Position numbers and translations under genes: made by a program. From positions 1-28,657 of the forward strand of contig JAFGEY010000183.1 in NCBI GenBank assembly GCA_016931365.1: DNA of 28,657 nt, read 5' to 3'. This document shows positions 1 to 8,071 of the stretch, piece by piece (position 1 is the stretch's first letter; each line of letters opens with the position of its first letter). The DNA comes from Anaerolineae bacterium. Its GTDB lineage: Bacteria; Chloroflexota; Anaerolineae; JAFGEY01. Under the pieces are notes generated by a model, which saw only the letters and a program-made list of their open reading frames with translations, was not told where the DNA came from and ran no database searches.

Positions 1-1
1 C

Positions 2-529
2 ATCACGCCGACGGCGGGGGCAGGGGGCAGCATTATGCCGGGGACGCCGCAGACGGTGAACCACGGCGGCAGCCAGGCCTTCAGCATTGCGGCGAGTTCC
101 GGATATCACATCGTGGATGTGGGGGTGGACGGAGTGTCACAGGGCGTGCTTGCGAGTTACACGTTCGAGAACGTGATGGCGAACCACACCATCACAGCGG
201 CGTTCGCGCTCGAGGCAGGTCCCACCGCGCCCGCTGTCCCAACGCTGCTTGCGCCTCCCAATGGCATAGTGACGACGACGCAATCGCTCACCCTGAGTTG
301 GCAGCCTGCCTCAACCGGCGGAATGCCGGACGGATACAACGTGCTCCTGGATGGCGTGACTATCACGACCACGAACACCACTTTGCCGACGGTGCTGGCA
401 GCGGGCATCCATACCTGGACAGTGCGCGCGTTCAACGGGGGCGGGTATTCTGCTTGGACAGCGTCCTGGACAGTGACGGTGGAAGCGTATCGTATCTACT
501 TGCCGTTGGTGTTGCGCAACACACCATAG
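2..529 (+). CDS. Secreted repeat protein, 3' end only (InlB-like repeat, FN3-like domain, YLPLV C-terminus)
   Basis: The reading frame is open from the first bases of the window, so the gene begins upstream and only about 175 C-terminal residues are seen. Residues about 1-67 resemble the divergent InlB-type bacterial repeat: a Gly-Gly-Ser start, a Gly-Tyr-x-Ile-x-Asp-Val-x-Val-Asp-Gly core, and a Tyr-Thr-Phe...His-Thr-Ile...Ala-Phe end. A Pro/Ala-rich linker follows, then a fibronectin-III-like beta domain with the Trp-Thr-Val-Arg-Ala pattern typical of such folds. The protein ends with Tyr-Arg-Ile-Tyr-Leu-Pro-Leu-Val-Leu-Arg-Asn-Thr-Pro, a motif also found at the end of two proteins further downstream. 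I infer an exported, cell-surface or extracellular protein. No catalytic residues are visible in this part and no specific function can be given. Confidence 0.8.
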   Translation: MTPTAGAGGSIMPGTPQTVNHGGSQAFSIAASSGYHIVDVGVDGVSQGVLASYTFENVMANHTITAAFALEAGPTAPAVPTLLAPPNGIVTTTQSLTLSWQPASTGGMPDGYNVLLDGVTITTTNTTLPTVLAAGIHTWTVRAFNGGGYSAWTASWTVTVEAYRIYLPLVLRNTP

Positions 530-573
530 TCGTTGAGAGGTCAGGTGACCGACACTTGATATTTTAGACAAAT

Positions 574-602
574 TCACCTGCCGGGCATCCTGGTGAGTTT
601 TT
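574..602 (+). terminator. Weak candidate intrinsic terminator after the repeat-protein gene
   Basis: A 5-bp stem (TCACC at 574-578 with GGTGA at 592-596) has a 13-nt loop and is followed by G and a run of five T (598-602). It is correctly placed, 45 bases after the stop of the first gene and before the ligase gene. The stem is short and the loop long, so this is only suggestive. Confidence 0.25.
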
Positions 603-635
603 CAGTAGACTTGGTTATTATCAAGGTCAATGTAG

Positions 636-2105
636 ATGACGAAATTGCCTATTTGCTCGCGCTGCCAGGCCGGAGGCGTTATTTGGCGACGACTGATCCC
701 TGTTGCCGTGCTCGTTCTTGCCATCTGCCTTGGTTACCGCGCATCCTGGCGGTGGCTCGTGCTTCTTGCCGCAGGTATCGTCGGTGGTGTGGGCTCCCTT
801 GTCCTGCTCGAACAGCCGGGTATCGGGCTTTTTCTCATTGTGCCTGCGGCCTTGATCGGTCATCTGGAGATTAGCACCGGCACGGCTGTCGTTGTAAATC
901 CTGTCACTTTGTTTGTTCCAGCTCTGACTGCTCTCTGGGTGCTGGATATGGCGCGCCGAAGAGACTTGTATTTCGTTCCATCGCGCACGAACGGACCGCT
1001 GTTTCTCTTTGTGCTGGGTGGTTTGTTCTCGCTTTTGGTCGGCAGCGCGCTCTGGGATCCTGCCGTGCCCCGTTCTGGCAGCTTTGTTCTGGTGCAACTG
1101 GCGCAATGGGCTATTTTTGCTTTCTCGGCGTTGGCTTACTGGTTGATGGGCAACGTCGTGCGCGACGAGATCAGCTTGCGGCGTCTGACTCTGTCTTACC
1201 TGGTTGTTGCTGGCTGTCTGGCTGTTTTGTATGTGATACCGCGCGTTGGTTTTTACGTCCATCAGATGACGTCAGGGGCTTTGTATCGTGCTCCTTTCTG
1301 GCTGCTGTTGCTCGCTGTTGCTGGAGGGCAGTTGCTTTTCAATCAAGAACTTTCTTCAGCATGGCGCATTTTCCTGGGTGTTGTAGCAGCAGCGACACAG
1401 GTATTTGCTCTGTATTGGAATCGGGAGACCGCATCCACCTGGGTTAGCCTGTTCGCTGTGGCCGGCGTATTGGCTTGGCTGCGCTGGTCGCGACTGCGTT
1501 GGCCGGTGGTGCTTCTTCTCGTGGTATTTGTCGTCACGGGAATGTTCACCTCAACCATCTATGAGTTTGCCGGCGGGGATGACGAGTGGGAGGAAAGCGG
1601 CGGCTCGCGTCTGACGCTCATTGGCCGTGTGCTCGAGGTAACGATGCACAACCCCATTACCGGGTTAGGGCCGGCCGCTTATCGCGCTTATGCACAGACA
1701 AAACCGTTACTCTATGGAAAGGCGCTTTGGCTTGAGCCTCAGATAAACTCACACAACAATTATGTCGATCTCTTTTCGCACGGTGGCTTGTTGGGGTTGG
1801 GGCTCTTTGGTTGGTTTGCGATAGAGCTAACTTTTCTTGGCTTGCGCTTACGTACTCGATTCCCCACTGGCTTTGCCGCCGGCTATGTGAACGCGCTGCT
1901 GGCTGCTTGGGCCGGGGCATTAGTATTGATGCTCTTTGCCGACTGGATCCTGCCCTTTGTATACAATATTGGATTCCCCGGCTTTCAGGCCAGCGTGTTG
2001 GTGTGGTTTTTCTTGGGAGGACTTGTAGCGTTGGAGCAGATGAGCCGATCACAGAGTCAAGATAGCAAGTCAACAAATCAGCAAATGAGCGGATCGGCGA
2101 AGTGA
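636..2105 (+). CDS. O-antigen ligase / Wzy-type polymerase family membrane protein
   Basis: This 489-residue protein has about ten or more hydrophobic segments covering most of its length. The O-antigen ligase (Wzy_C-like) signature lies in residues about 315-405: an acidic, Gly-Ser-rich periplasmic loop, a Ser-Arg-Leu...Ile-Gly-Arg...Asn-Pro-Ile-x-Gly-Leu-Gly stretch, then Asn-Ser-His-Asn-Asn-Tyr-Val-Asp and a Gly-Leu-Leu-Gly-Leu-Gly-Leu segment. In this family such proteins polymerise repeat units or ligate finished polysaccharide to an acceptor on the outer face of the membrane, using undecaprenyl-linked substrates. The start ATG has AAGG nine bases upstream. The stop codon overlaps the start of the following GT2 gene (TGATG), which suggests translational coupling. 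Sequence alone does not separate ligase from polymerase. With a Wzz/Wzc protein in the same cluster, a Wzy role is plausible. Confidence 0.85.
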   Translation: MTKLPICSRCQAGGVIWRRLIPVAVLVLAICLGYRASWRWLVLLAAGIVGGVGSLVLLEQPGIGLFLIVPAALIGHLEISTGTAVVVNPVTLFVPALTALWVLDMARRRDLYFVPSRTNGPLFLFVLGGLFSLLVGSALWDPAVPRSGSFVLVQLAQWAIFAFSALAYWLMGNVVRDEISLRRLTLSYLVVAGCLAVLYVIPRVGFYVHQMTSGALYRAPFWLLLLAVAGGQLLFNQELSSAWRIFLGVVAAATQVFALYWNRETASTWVSLFAVAGVLAWLRWSRLRWPVVLLLVVFVVTGMFTSTIYEFAGGDDEWEESGGSRLTLIGRVLEVTMHNPITGLGPAAYRAYAQTKPLLYGKALWLEPQINSHNNYVDLFSHGGLLGLGLFGWFAIELTFLGLRLRTRFPTGFAAGYVNALLAAWAGALVLMLFADWILPFVYNIGFPGFQASVLVWFFLGGLVALEQMSRSQSQDSKSTNQQMSGSAK

Positions 2106-3055
2106 TGGATCTTTCGATTGTTGTTGTCAACTGGAATACAAGAGAATTGTTGGCGCAGTGCCTGGCGTCTGTAACGACAAATTCTGATCGGCAGGGTTCC
2201 AATGTGGCGATCTTGCCTGCGACCTATCCTCTTGAGTCTGTCACCTATGAACTCTTTGTGGTGGATAACGCTTCGACTGACGGCAGCGCTCAAATGGTGG
2301 CTGAGCATTTTCCTTGGGTGCACCTGATCGCCAATTCGGAGAATGTCGGGTTTGCCTGCGCGAACAATCAGGCTATCCGTCAAAGCATAGGGCGGTACAT
2401 TCTTTTGCTCAACAGCGATACCGAGGTGCATCCCGGTGCATTGGAGACAATGGTACAGTTTATGGAAAGGCAGCCTCAGGCCGGCGGATGCGGCCCCCGG
2501 TTGCTTAACGCAGATGACAGCTTGCAGCCTTCGTGTCATCCCATGTTGACACCGGGGCGCGAGTTCTGGCGGCTGCTCTTTCTCGACTGGGTGTGGCGAC
2601 GGGCGACCTATGTGCAGGAGCGGTGGGACTGGGGAACGCCTCACCCTGTGGAGGTCATCAAAGGGGCTTGTTTTATGCTGCGACGAGCAGCGCTTGACCG
2701 GGTGGGGTTGCTCGACGAAGAGTATTTTATGTACACCGAAGAGATGGATCTGTGTTACCGGCTGTTACAAGACGGCTGGCAGCTTTGGTGGGTGCCGCAA
2801 GCGGTGGTCAAGCATTACGGTGAGGCCAGTTCGAGACAGGTCGCCAAGTCGATGTACATCCAACTCTATCGCAGCAAGGTGCAATTTCATCGCAAATTTG
2901 GCGGAAGGCGCCAGGCAGACTGCTTCAAGCGCTTGATATTTCTGGCCTATATACCCCGTTTCGCTCTCGCCAGACTAGGGTCTCTTGTCTTTTCTTCCTA
3001 CGCTGATCGGGCCCACACCTATCGTCGCTTGCTGGCCGAACTCCCACAGATGTAA
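2105..3055 (+). CDS. Family 2 glycosyltransferase (rhamnosyltransferase-like)
   Basis: This is a GT-A fold glycosyltransferase of about 316 residues. It starts with the Leu-Ser-Ile-Val-Val-Val-Asn-Trp-Asn motif, followed by Val-Val-Asp-Asn-Ala-Ser-Thr-Asp-Gly-Ser and Asn-x-Gly-Phe-Ala-x-Ala-x-Asn. Then come a DxD-equivalent Leu-Asn-Ser-Asp-Thr-Glu near residue 105 and the Phe-Met-Tyr-Thr-Glu-Glu-Met-Asp-Leu-Cys acceptor-site motif near residue 215. This pattern is typical of the soluble or membrane-associated enzymes that add rhamnose or similar sugars to lipid-linked polysaccharide repeats in the cytoplasm. The ATG at 2105 overlaps the TGA of the ligase gene by one base; a GTG one codon upstream is an alternative. 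There is no long transmembrane tail. The donor sugar cannot be deduced. Confidence 0.9.
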   Translation: MDLSIVVVNWNTRELLAQCLASVTTNSDRQGSNVAILPATYPLESVTYELFVVDNASTDGSAQMVAEHFPWVHLIANSENVGFACANNQAIRQSIGRYILLLNSDTEVHPGALETMVQFMERQPQAGGCGPRLLNADDSLQPSCHPMLTPGREFWRLLFLDWVWRRATYVQERWDWGTPHPVEVIKGACFMLRRAALDRVGLLDEEYFMYTEEMDLCYRLLQDGWQLWWVPQAVVKHYGEASSRQVAKSMYIQLYRSKVQFHRKFGGRRQADCFKRLIFLAYIPRFALARLGSLVFSSYADRAHTYRRLLAELPQM

Positions 3056-3069
3056 ACCTGGAGGTCAAA

Positions 3070-4881
3070 ATGGAAACGCGATTGCCGCAGCGCCGGCCTT
3101 TTTTGCCTTTGCTGATTGGGCTGGTGTTCCTGGCATGCAGCGGATCGGCGGGGCGATGGGATGCGTCGAGGAATATGAACCCGGCCGCGGGATTGGCTGC
3201 ACATGCTCAAGGCGCCGGTGCGCGGCGTGTCTATGTTCCCTATGATGTGTCGGCGAATGAGGCTGTAATTTTCTGGTTCGGGCGCGTCACGCTCGGCGAG
3301 AACTATACCGACGTGCGCATTCGCTACTCGAATGACAGCCTTCTCCTGACTCTGGGAATCATCGACCGGCTGTTGTGGTATGACACTACACCTTCTCCTG
3401 CTGAACTGACCGAGTGGGATTCGGTCTCCCTCTATCTGAACCGGTACGGCAACGTTGGCCAAATTCCGAATGCTGACAGTTACCGCTTTGATGCACAACT
3501 GAATTGGGGGTGGGAACCAAACCGCACTGACTTCCAGGCTGCCTATCGGGGCGACGGAAGTCAGTGGATCGTGGCATCCCTGCCTTTCACAACCTCAGCC
3601 GGATGGAATGGCAATGCACCCAATGACAACACAGACGACCGGGGCTGGATGCTTTACTGTGCCATTCCTTTCACCAGCCTGGGACTCGATAGCCCCCCAG
3701 TGCAGGGCACGCTCTGGGGGCTTGGCGTGGCGGTTCACGATCGGGACAGTGAGGAGGGCCTGCCGCTTGCCGACCAGGTATGGCCCGAGGCGATGGATCC
3801 CTTGCGTCCTGCCACCTGGGGACAGCTCGTTTTTGGTTTAAAGCCGTCCTATGTGCCCGATCCAGCCTGGCTCGGGGCAACCGTTACGATTCGCCACGGC
3901 CTGAACGGCGCAGAGGTCATCGATGCGGATGTGGGCGGCAGCAGCATCTGCGGCGATCCGGCAGGCCCTAGTTTCTTTCCTACTTGGGGCAATCTGAAAT
4001 ATCCTGGCAAACAGTTTCTCAATATTCAGCATGTGGATCCAATCAGCGAGTGGCCTTGCTTCTCCAAGTATTATGTGACGTTTCCCCTGGACAACGTGCC
4101 GGAGGGCAAAGTCATTCTTTCTGCCACGTTGACCCTCTACCAGTTCGGTAATGCAGGCGCGGGGCATAATCCGCAGCCATCGCTGATCCAGGTATCGACT
4201 GTCGCAGAAGATTGGAACGAGTCGACGTTGACCTGGAATAACGCCCCATTGGCTTTGGAAAACGTCGCATCTGCCTGGGCTGATGTTTTCCCCAGCCAAC
4301 CGGGCGAGCCCAGAGAGTGGGACGTGAGCGAGGCCGTGGCCGAGGCTTATGCAGCGAGTACGCCCTTGCGCTTGGCGCTCTATGAAGCCGACTGGGACTA
4401 TCACAGTGGCAAGTATTTCTGGTCTTCCGATATCGACGAGTGGAGTGCGGCCATGCGCCCGACGCTGGATGTCACCTGGGGCTATGTATCCGCCGATGTG
4501 TCCAAGGTGGCCGTGCCAACGTTCGGCTATCTTGGCGACACAATTACTTATACTTTGAACCTCTTTAGTGCGGGAAACCCCATTACCCTGACTGATACGT
4601 TGCCTGCTGGTACGAGTGCGCCGGGCAGTTTCGCATTGCACGGCACGAGCACGATACCCACGTATGACAGCGGTCTGCACCGCTTGATATGGAGTGATGC
4701 CCTGGCCGAAGGCCAGGCAGTAACCATCAGCTATACCGTCACCATCAACACGGCAGATCGTCGGGCGTTGATCAATGTGGCCGAGTTGAAGGAGGAGGGG
4801 GGCACATTCTATACCGATTCGGCCATTGTCATCGCCAATCCTTATCAAGTTTACTTGCCGCTCGTTTCCAAGGGGGACTAG
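3070..4881 (+). CDS. Secreted multidomain protein: CBM9/DOMON-like, DNRLRE (CBM96-like), DUF11-like, YLPLV C-terminus
   Basis: This 603-residue exported protein has a basic N-terminus and a hydrophobic stretch (residues about 10-28), consistent with a signal peptide. A Cys follows the stretch but the lipobox is not canonical. Residues about 55-255 look like a CBM9/DOMON-type beta-sandwich (family guess). Residues about 265-470 match the DNRLRE pattern: a beta-rich segment with Ala-Thr-Leu-Thr-Leu-Tyr, a Trp-Asn-Glu-Ser-Thr-Leu-Thr-Trp-Asn-Asn-Ala-Pro motif, and Trp-Asp-Val-Ser. Residues about 480-590 form a DUF11-like domain with Leu-Thr-Asp-Thr-Leu-Pro-Ala-Gly, followed by the YLPLV ending. 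GGAGGT (3060-3065) precedes the ATG by four bases. The gene follows the GT2 gene by 14 bases and precedes the next secreted protein by one base. A structural or carbohydrate-binding role of the extracellular matrix is inferred; no catalytic site is seen. Confidence 0.8.
   Translation: METRLPQRRPFLPLLIGLVFLACSGSAGRWDASRNMNPAAGLAAHAQGAGARRVYVPYDVSANEAVIFWFGRVTLGENYTDVRIRYSNDSLLLTLGIIDRLLWYDTTPSPAELTEWDSVSLYLNRYGNVGQIPNADSYRFDAQLNWGWEPNRTDFQAAYRGDGSQWIVASLPFTTSAGWNGNAPNDNTDDRGWMLYCAIPFTSLGLDSPPVQGTLWGLGVAVHDRDSEEGLPLADQVWPEAMDPLRPATWGQLVFGLKPSYVPDPAWLGATVTIRHGLNGAEVIDADVGGSSICGDPAGPSFFPTWGNLKYPGKQFLNIQHVDPISEWPCFSKYYVTFPLDNVPEGKVILSATLTLYQFGNAGAGHNPQPSLIQVSTVAEDWNESTLTWNNAPLALENVASAWADVFPSQPGEPREWDVSEAVAEAYAASTPLRLALYEADWDYHSGKYFWSSDIDEWSAAMRPTLDVTWGYVSADVSKVAVPTFGYLGDTITYTLNLFSAGNPITLTDTLPAGTSAPGSFALHGTSTIPTYDSGLHRLIWSDALAEGQAVTISYTVTINTADRRALINVAELKEEGGTFYTDSAIVIANPYQVYLPLVSKGD
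4852..4881 (+). other. C-terminal YLPLV motif, copy 2
   Basis: The last codons of the 603-residue secreted protein encode Tyr-Leu-Pro-Leu-Val-Ser-Lys-Gly-Asp, preceded by Asn-Pro-Tyr-Gln-Val. The same Tyr-Leu-Pro-Leu-Val core ends the first gene (497-511) and lies near the end of the following gene (8003-8017). It is a candidate C-terminal sorting or processing signal by position and conservation only. Confidence 0.5.
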
Positions 4882-4882
4882 T

Positions 4883-7800
4883 ATGTGCAGGAATGTGAAG
4901 CGAAAGAAAAACAGGCTGGCCTTTTTCAGTTGCATAGCTGTTGTCTTGGTGGTTTCTAACCTGGTTGCGAGCGGAGCGAGAGAAGGCTCGGGAATGCGAG
5001 TGGAAATGCTTTCTACTCAAATACTTGAAGACGAGTCTCAGAATGCGCACACACCGGGGGATAATCTGGCAGACGTGGATGCTTCAGATACGGGCGATTG
5101 GCCGATGGCCGGAGCCAATCCCCAACGCACCTCCTGGAATTCCGAGCAAGTGCCCGGCAAGCTCAGTCCGATCTGGTATCGCGTCATTGAGCCTTATATT
5201 CCCCCGAATGTACAGGTCATTGCCGCCAACAGCCTGCTGTATCTCTCTACTGCCGGCGGGCTGTACGCTTTTGATGCCCAGACAGGCAACACGGCGTGGG
5301 TTTATCCCACCGAGCTTCCGTTGGGCAACTCTCCGACCATCTTTGACGGGGTCGCCTACGTTGGCGGTCACGATCACAAAATCCACGCCATCGATGCGTA
5401 CACCGGCAGCGGGATATGGACCTTTGAAGCTGGCGCCGGTTTTGACACCAACCCCCTGGTACTCGATCTCGGTGGCCACACCTTTATCTATGCGGGCAAC
5501 CGTGATGGGGCAATGTACGCGCTTGAGAATCACGGCAGCACCGTTTCTCTGCTATGGAAATACGAAACGCAAGGGCCCATTCCCTTCTCCGCGGCTTATC
5601 GGGACAACACCCTCTACTTTGCTTCCAACGATGCACGCGCCTACGCGTTGAATGCGCAAACGGGGCAACTTGTCTGGCAGTCGGCCAGGCTTCCGGGGGC
5701 AGGCTTCCAGGCCTGGTGGCCGGTGCTTTACGAAGACCCGGCAAGTGGCAGGGACGTCGTACTGCTGGCGGGCAGCAATAATTACCGGGCCTATCTTGAG
5801 CCTGCTTATGGTAACGATCTTCAGATCCGGGAACTCGAGGACGTTTTCCCCAACCGGGCCAGCGAACCTAAAGGTACGCCCTTTGGATCGCGTAACCCGG
5901 ATGGTACCCTGGATGCCACCCGGGCGCTGCAATATTTTGAGGCCAAGCCCTGGCGTAGAACCTACTTTGTCCTGGATCGTGCCACCGGGGTGGAGGTCAC
6001 CTTTGATTTTGATGGGGACAGTACGCCGGAATACGCGCCCATTTTGTGGTTCGGAACGCACAGCGGCAACCGTTATCCGCCGGTCGTGGGTTCCGATGGA
6101 GTAGCTTACCAATCGAATGCCTATATGTCCGGTGAGTGGATCGCTGGCGGTCAGATCGCTGGCTGGGCAGTTGGCAGTCGTTCAATCAGCACGCCGAGCG
6201 CCGACTGGATAGCGATGGACGAACCGATGGCTTACTCGGCAGGTGGCAACCTCATCTATTGGAGCCACTGCAACGATCGCTCTGCCGGCGCGTTCGATAT
6301 CAGCGTCCCTAACACGCGCTTTTACCCTAGTCTTCCTGATCCGAGCCGGGAGTGGACGTATTTTTCATACGATCTGGACTCGCGCCTTCCCGGCTACAAC
6401 GTCCTTTATGAAGGAGTCAGCACGCTCGGCTACACGATCAACAACCTGTTTCAGGGCGTGGATGCCAGCCCCAACGGCATCTATGGTCAGCATGGACATC
6501 AAAACCCGCCAATTCCCTATGCAGGCAAGGTGTATATTCACCGCAGTAATGCATTGATCGCCCTGGGAGACTATCAAGGGCAGCCGACGCAGTTGCCGAT
6601 GGCGCACACAGTGGCTGCGCCGGAAACTGATCTGGTCGTAGATGGCTCGCAACTGCGTGAGAAACTGGCCGTTCAAGTGCGCAAAATGGTAAATGTCGGC
6701 CACTTGCGGCCCGGCTACAGGAGCCATGGCCTGCTCGACAATAAAACCCGTGACCAGCTCGGCGACCACAGCATCGATTATTGGCACAACACCGCGGACA
6801 CGCTCTACGTTCTGGCTCTGGCACTGCCGCATCTTCCCCTAGATTTGCAGGGGCAAGTCAAGGCTTATATGCAGAGCGAGTTTGCTGCCTATCCTCCATA
6901 TCAGTACACGCACGTTGGCTGGCGGGATGGCGCTCCTCGGGAGCCATATGAGCTGCCTCAAGAAGTGGAGGTAGACCGCATCAATCACCCGCCTTATGTG
7001 AGCGGTTACGGGTATGATGGGTGGACGTGGCCCCCAACCATGTTCTATGCCTTGTGGGAATATGCCCAGGTCTTTGGCGGGGCAGGAGACATTTTTACGG
7101 CCAGCCGCTCAAGGCTGGAAAGCCCGCCGTCGGATGCCTATCTGATCGAATATCCTTACGTTCACAACGCTTACATCGCCGGTTACCTGGGGTATCTGGA
7201 GCTGGAAGCCCTTGCCGGTTATCCCGAATCGACGGGGATCAGAGCTACGTTAAATCGGCTGCTGGCTTTGAGAGCATCCACCTTTTCCAAGGACACGCCG
7301 TATATAGACGGAAGTGCCGCACGATCTTTCAGCGTGGCCAGGAATTTTATGTTCCTTGTCCCCGGGTTAGGGCAATACCTGCGCGAGAACATTCTGGGTC
7401 AAGTCCAGGAGGCCGTTGACGAGTATAGCAGCGTGGCGCCTTACTGGTTTGTCGCAGACTATTATACGGCCCACGGTGAATCGGCCAGTCAACACTTCTA
7501 CGACTACCACGCCCTCTTTTTGGCCAGGGCGATGATCCTCAAAGAGTCGCGAGAAGAGTTGACAAAATATCTGGATGTGCCGGCCGTCCAGGTGGGTGAT
7601 TTGTTTTACATCCAAAATCTCGTCGCGGCTATCGAAGCTTCAAGTGGCCTGGGAAAGACGGCCAGTCTGTCTTTTGGGGATCAGGGAGATGCAATCACTT
7701 TTACCTTGAGCTTTTACGGTAGTGGTAATGCTCTTGTTCTGACCGATACGTTGCCCGCTGGCACAAGCGCGCCGGGTGGTTTTGAACTGGTAGGTACCAG

Positions 7801-8071
7801 TGTTTTGCCTACCTACGACAGCGGAACTCGTCGTCTGCTGTGGAGCGATACGCCATCGTCGACTCTGCAAGTGCAAATCCGCTATATTGTTACGATCATA
7901 ACCAGCGACTCCCGCATTCTCGTCAACACAGCCGAATTGAGTGATGAGAATGGCGACACAAGTATGGATACGGCTACTGTCTTTGCTAACCCCTACTTGA
8001 CCTACTTGCCGTTGGTTTGTAAAGCGCGCCTCGCTCTGTCTGCGCAACATTTCTTGCCTAGTGCCCCATAG
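4883..8071 (+). CDS. Secreted PQQ-type beta-propeller fused to a helical (toroid-like) domain and a DUF11-like domain
   Basis: The ATG at 4883 is preferred because AAGGGGG (4870-4875) lies seven bases upstream and the product then begins with a basic stretch and a signal-peptide-like hydrophobic helix. An in-frame upstream start would overlap the previous gene by more than 50 bases. The product has about 1062 residues. Residues about 70-560 carry PQQ-like propeller repeats (Leu-Tyr-Ala-Phe-Asp-Ala-x-Thr-Gly-x-x-x-Trp; Ala-Ile-Asp-Ala-Tyr-Thr-Gly; Ala-Leu-Asn-Ala-Gln-Thr-Gly). Residues about 580-920 are helical, Trp/Tyr/His-rich and resemble an alpha/alpha toroid as in some polysaccharide lyases or hydrolases, but I cannot assign a family. 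Residues about 925-1030 are a DUF11-like domain close to that of the preceding gene. The YLPLV motif follows, then an unusual tail of 17 residues (Cys-Lys plus 15 more). An extracellular polysaccharide-binding or -processing role is inferred. Confidence 0.75.
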   Translation: MCRNVKRKKNRLAFFSCIAVVLVVSNLVASGAREGSGMRVEMLSTQILEDESQNAHTPGDNLADVDASDTGDWPMAGANPQRTSWNSEQVPGKLSPIWYRVIEPYIPPNVQVIAANSLLYLSTAGGLYAFDAQTGNTAWVYPTELPLGNSPTIFDGVAYVGGHDHKIHAIDAYTGSGIWTFEAGAGFDTNPLVLDLGGHTFIYAGNRDGAMYALENHGSTVSLLWKYETQGPIPFSAAYRDNTLYFASNDARAYALNAQTGQLVWQSARLPGAGFQAWWPVLYEDPASGRDVVLLAGSNNYRAYLEPAYGNDLQIRELEDVFPNRASEPKGTPFGSRNPDGTLDATRALQYFEAKPWRRTYFVLDRATGVEVTFDFDGDSTPEYAPILWFGTHSGNRYPPVVGSDGVAYQSNAYMSGEWIAGGQIAGWAVGSRSISTPSADWIAMDEPMAYSAGGNLIYWSHCNDRSAGAFDISVPNTRFYPSLPDPSREWTYFSYDLDSRLPGYNVLYEGVSTLGYTINNLFQGVDASPNGIYGQHGHQNPPIPYAGKVYIHRSNALIALGDYQGQPTQLPMAHTVAAPETDLVVDGSQLREKLAVQVRKMVNVGHLRPGYRSHGLLDNKTRDQLGDHSIDYWHNTADTLYVLALALPHLPLDLQGQVKAYMQSEFAAYPPYQYTHVGWRDGAPREPYELPQEVEVDRINHPPYVSGYGYDGWTWPPTMFYALWEYAQVFGGAGDIFTASRSRLESPPSDAYLIEYPYVHNAYIAGYLGYLELEALAGYPESTGIRATLNRLLALRASTFSKDTPYIDGSAARSFSVARNFMFLVPGLGQYLRENILGQVQEAVDEYSSVAPYWFVADYYTAHGESASQHFYDYHALFLARAMILKESREELTKYLDVPAVQVGDLFYIQNLVAAIEASSGLGKTASLSFGDQGDAITFTLSFYGSGNALVLTDTLPAGTSAPGGFELVGTSVLPTYDSGTRRLLWSDTPSSTLQVQIRYIVTIITSDSRILVNTAELSDENGDTSMDTATVFANPYLTYLPLVCKARLALSAQHFLPSAP
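8003..8071 (+). other. C-terminal YLPLV motif with a 17-residue extension, copy 3
   Basis: Tyr-Leu-Pro-Leu-Val is encoded at 8003-8017 and followed by Cys-Lys and 15 more residues before the stop. In the other two copies the protein ends four or five residues after the Val. An out-of-frame TAA lies at 8020-8022, so a single-base insertion or sequencing error just before it would give the usual short ending. Confidence 0.45.

Noticed and set aside
3838..4935. Long minus-strand open frame (365 codons) opposite the 603-residue secreted protein
   Set aside because: It lies antisense to a frame with recognisable domains, has no ribosome binding site, and its translation is low-complexity and Arg/Gly-rich, as expected for a shadow in GC-rich DNA.
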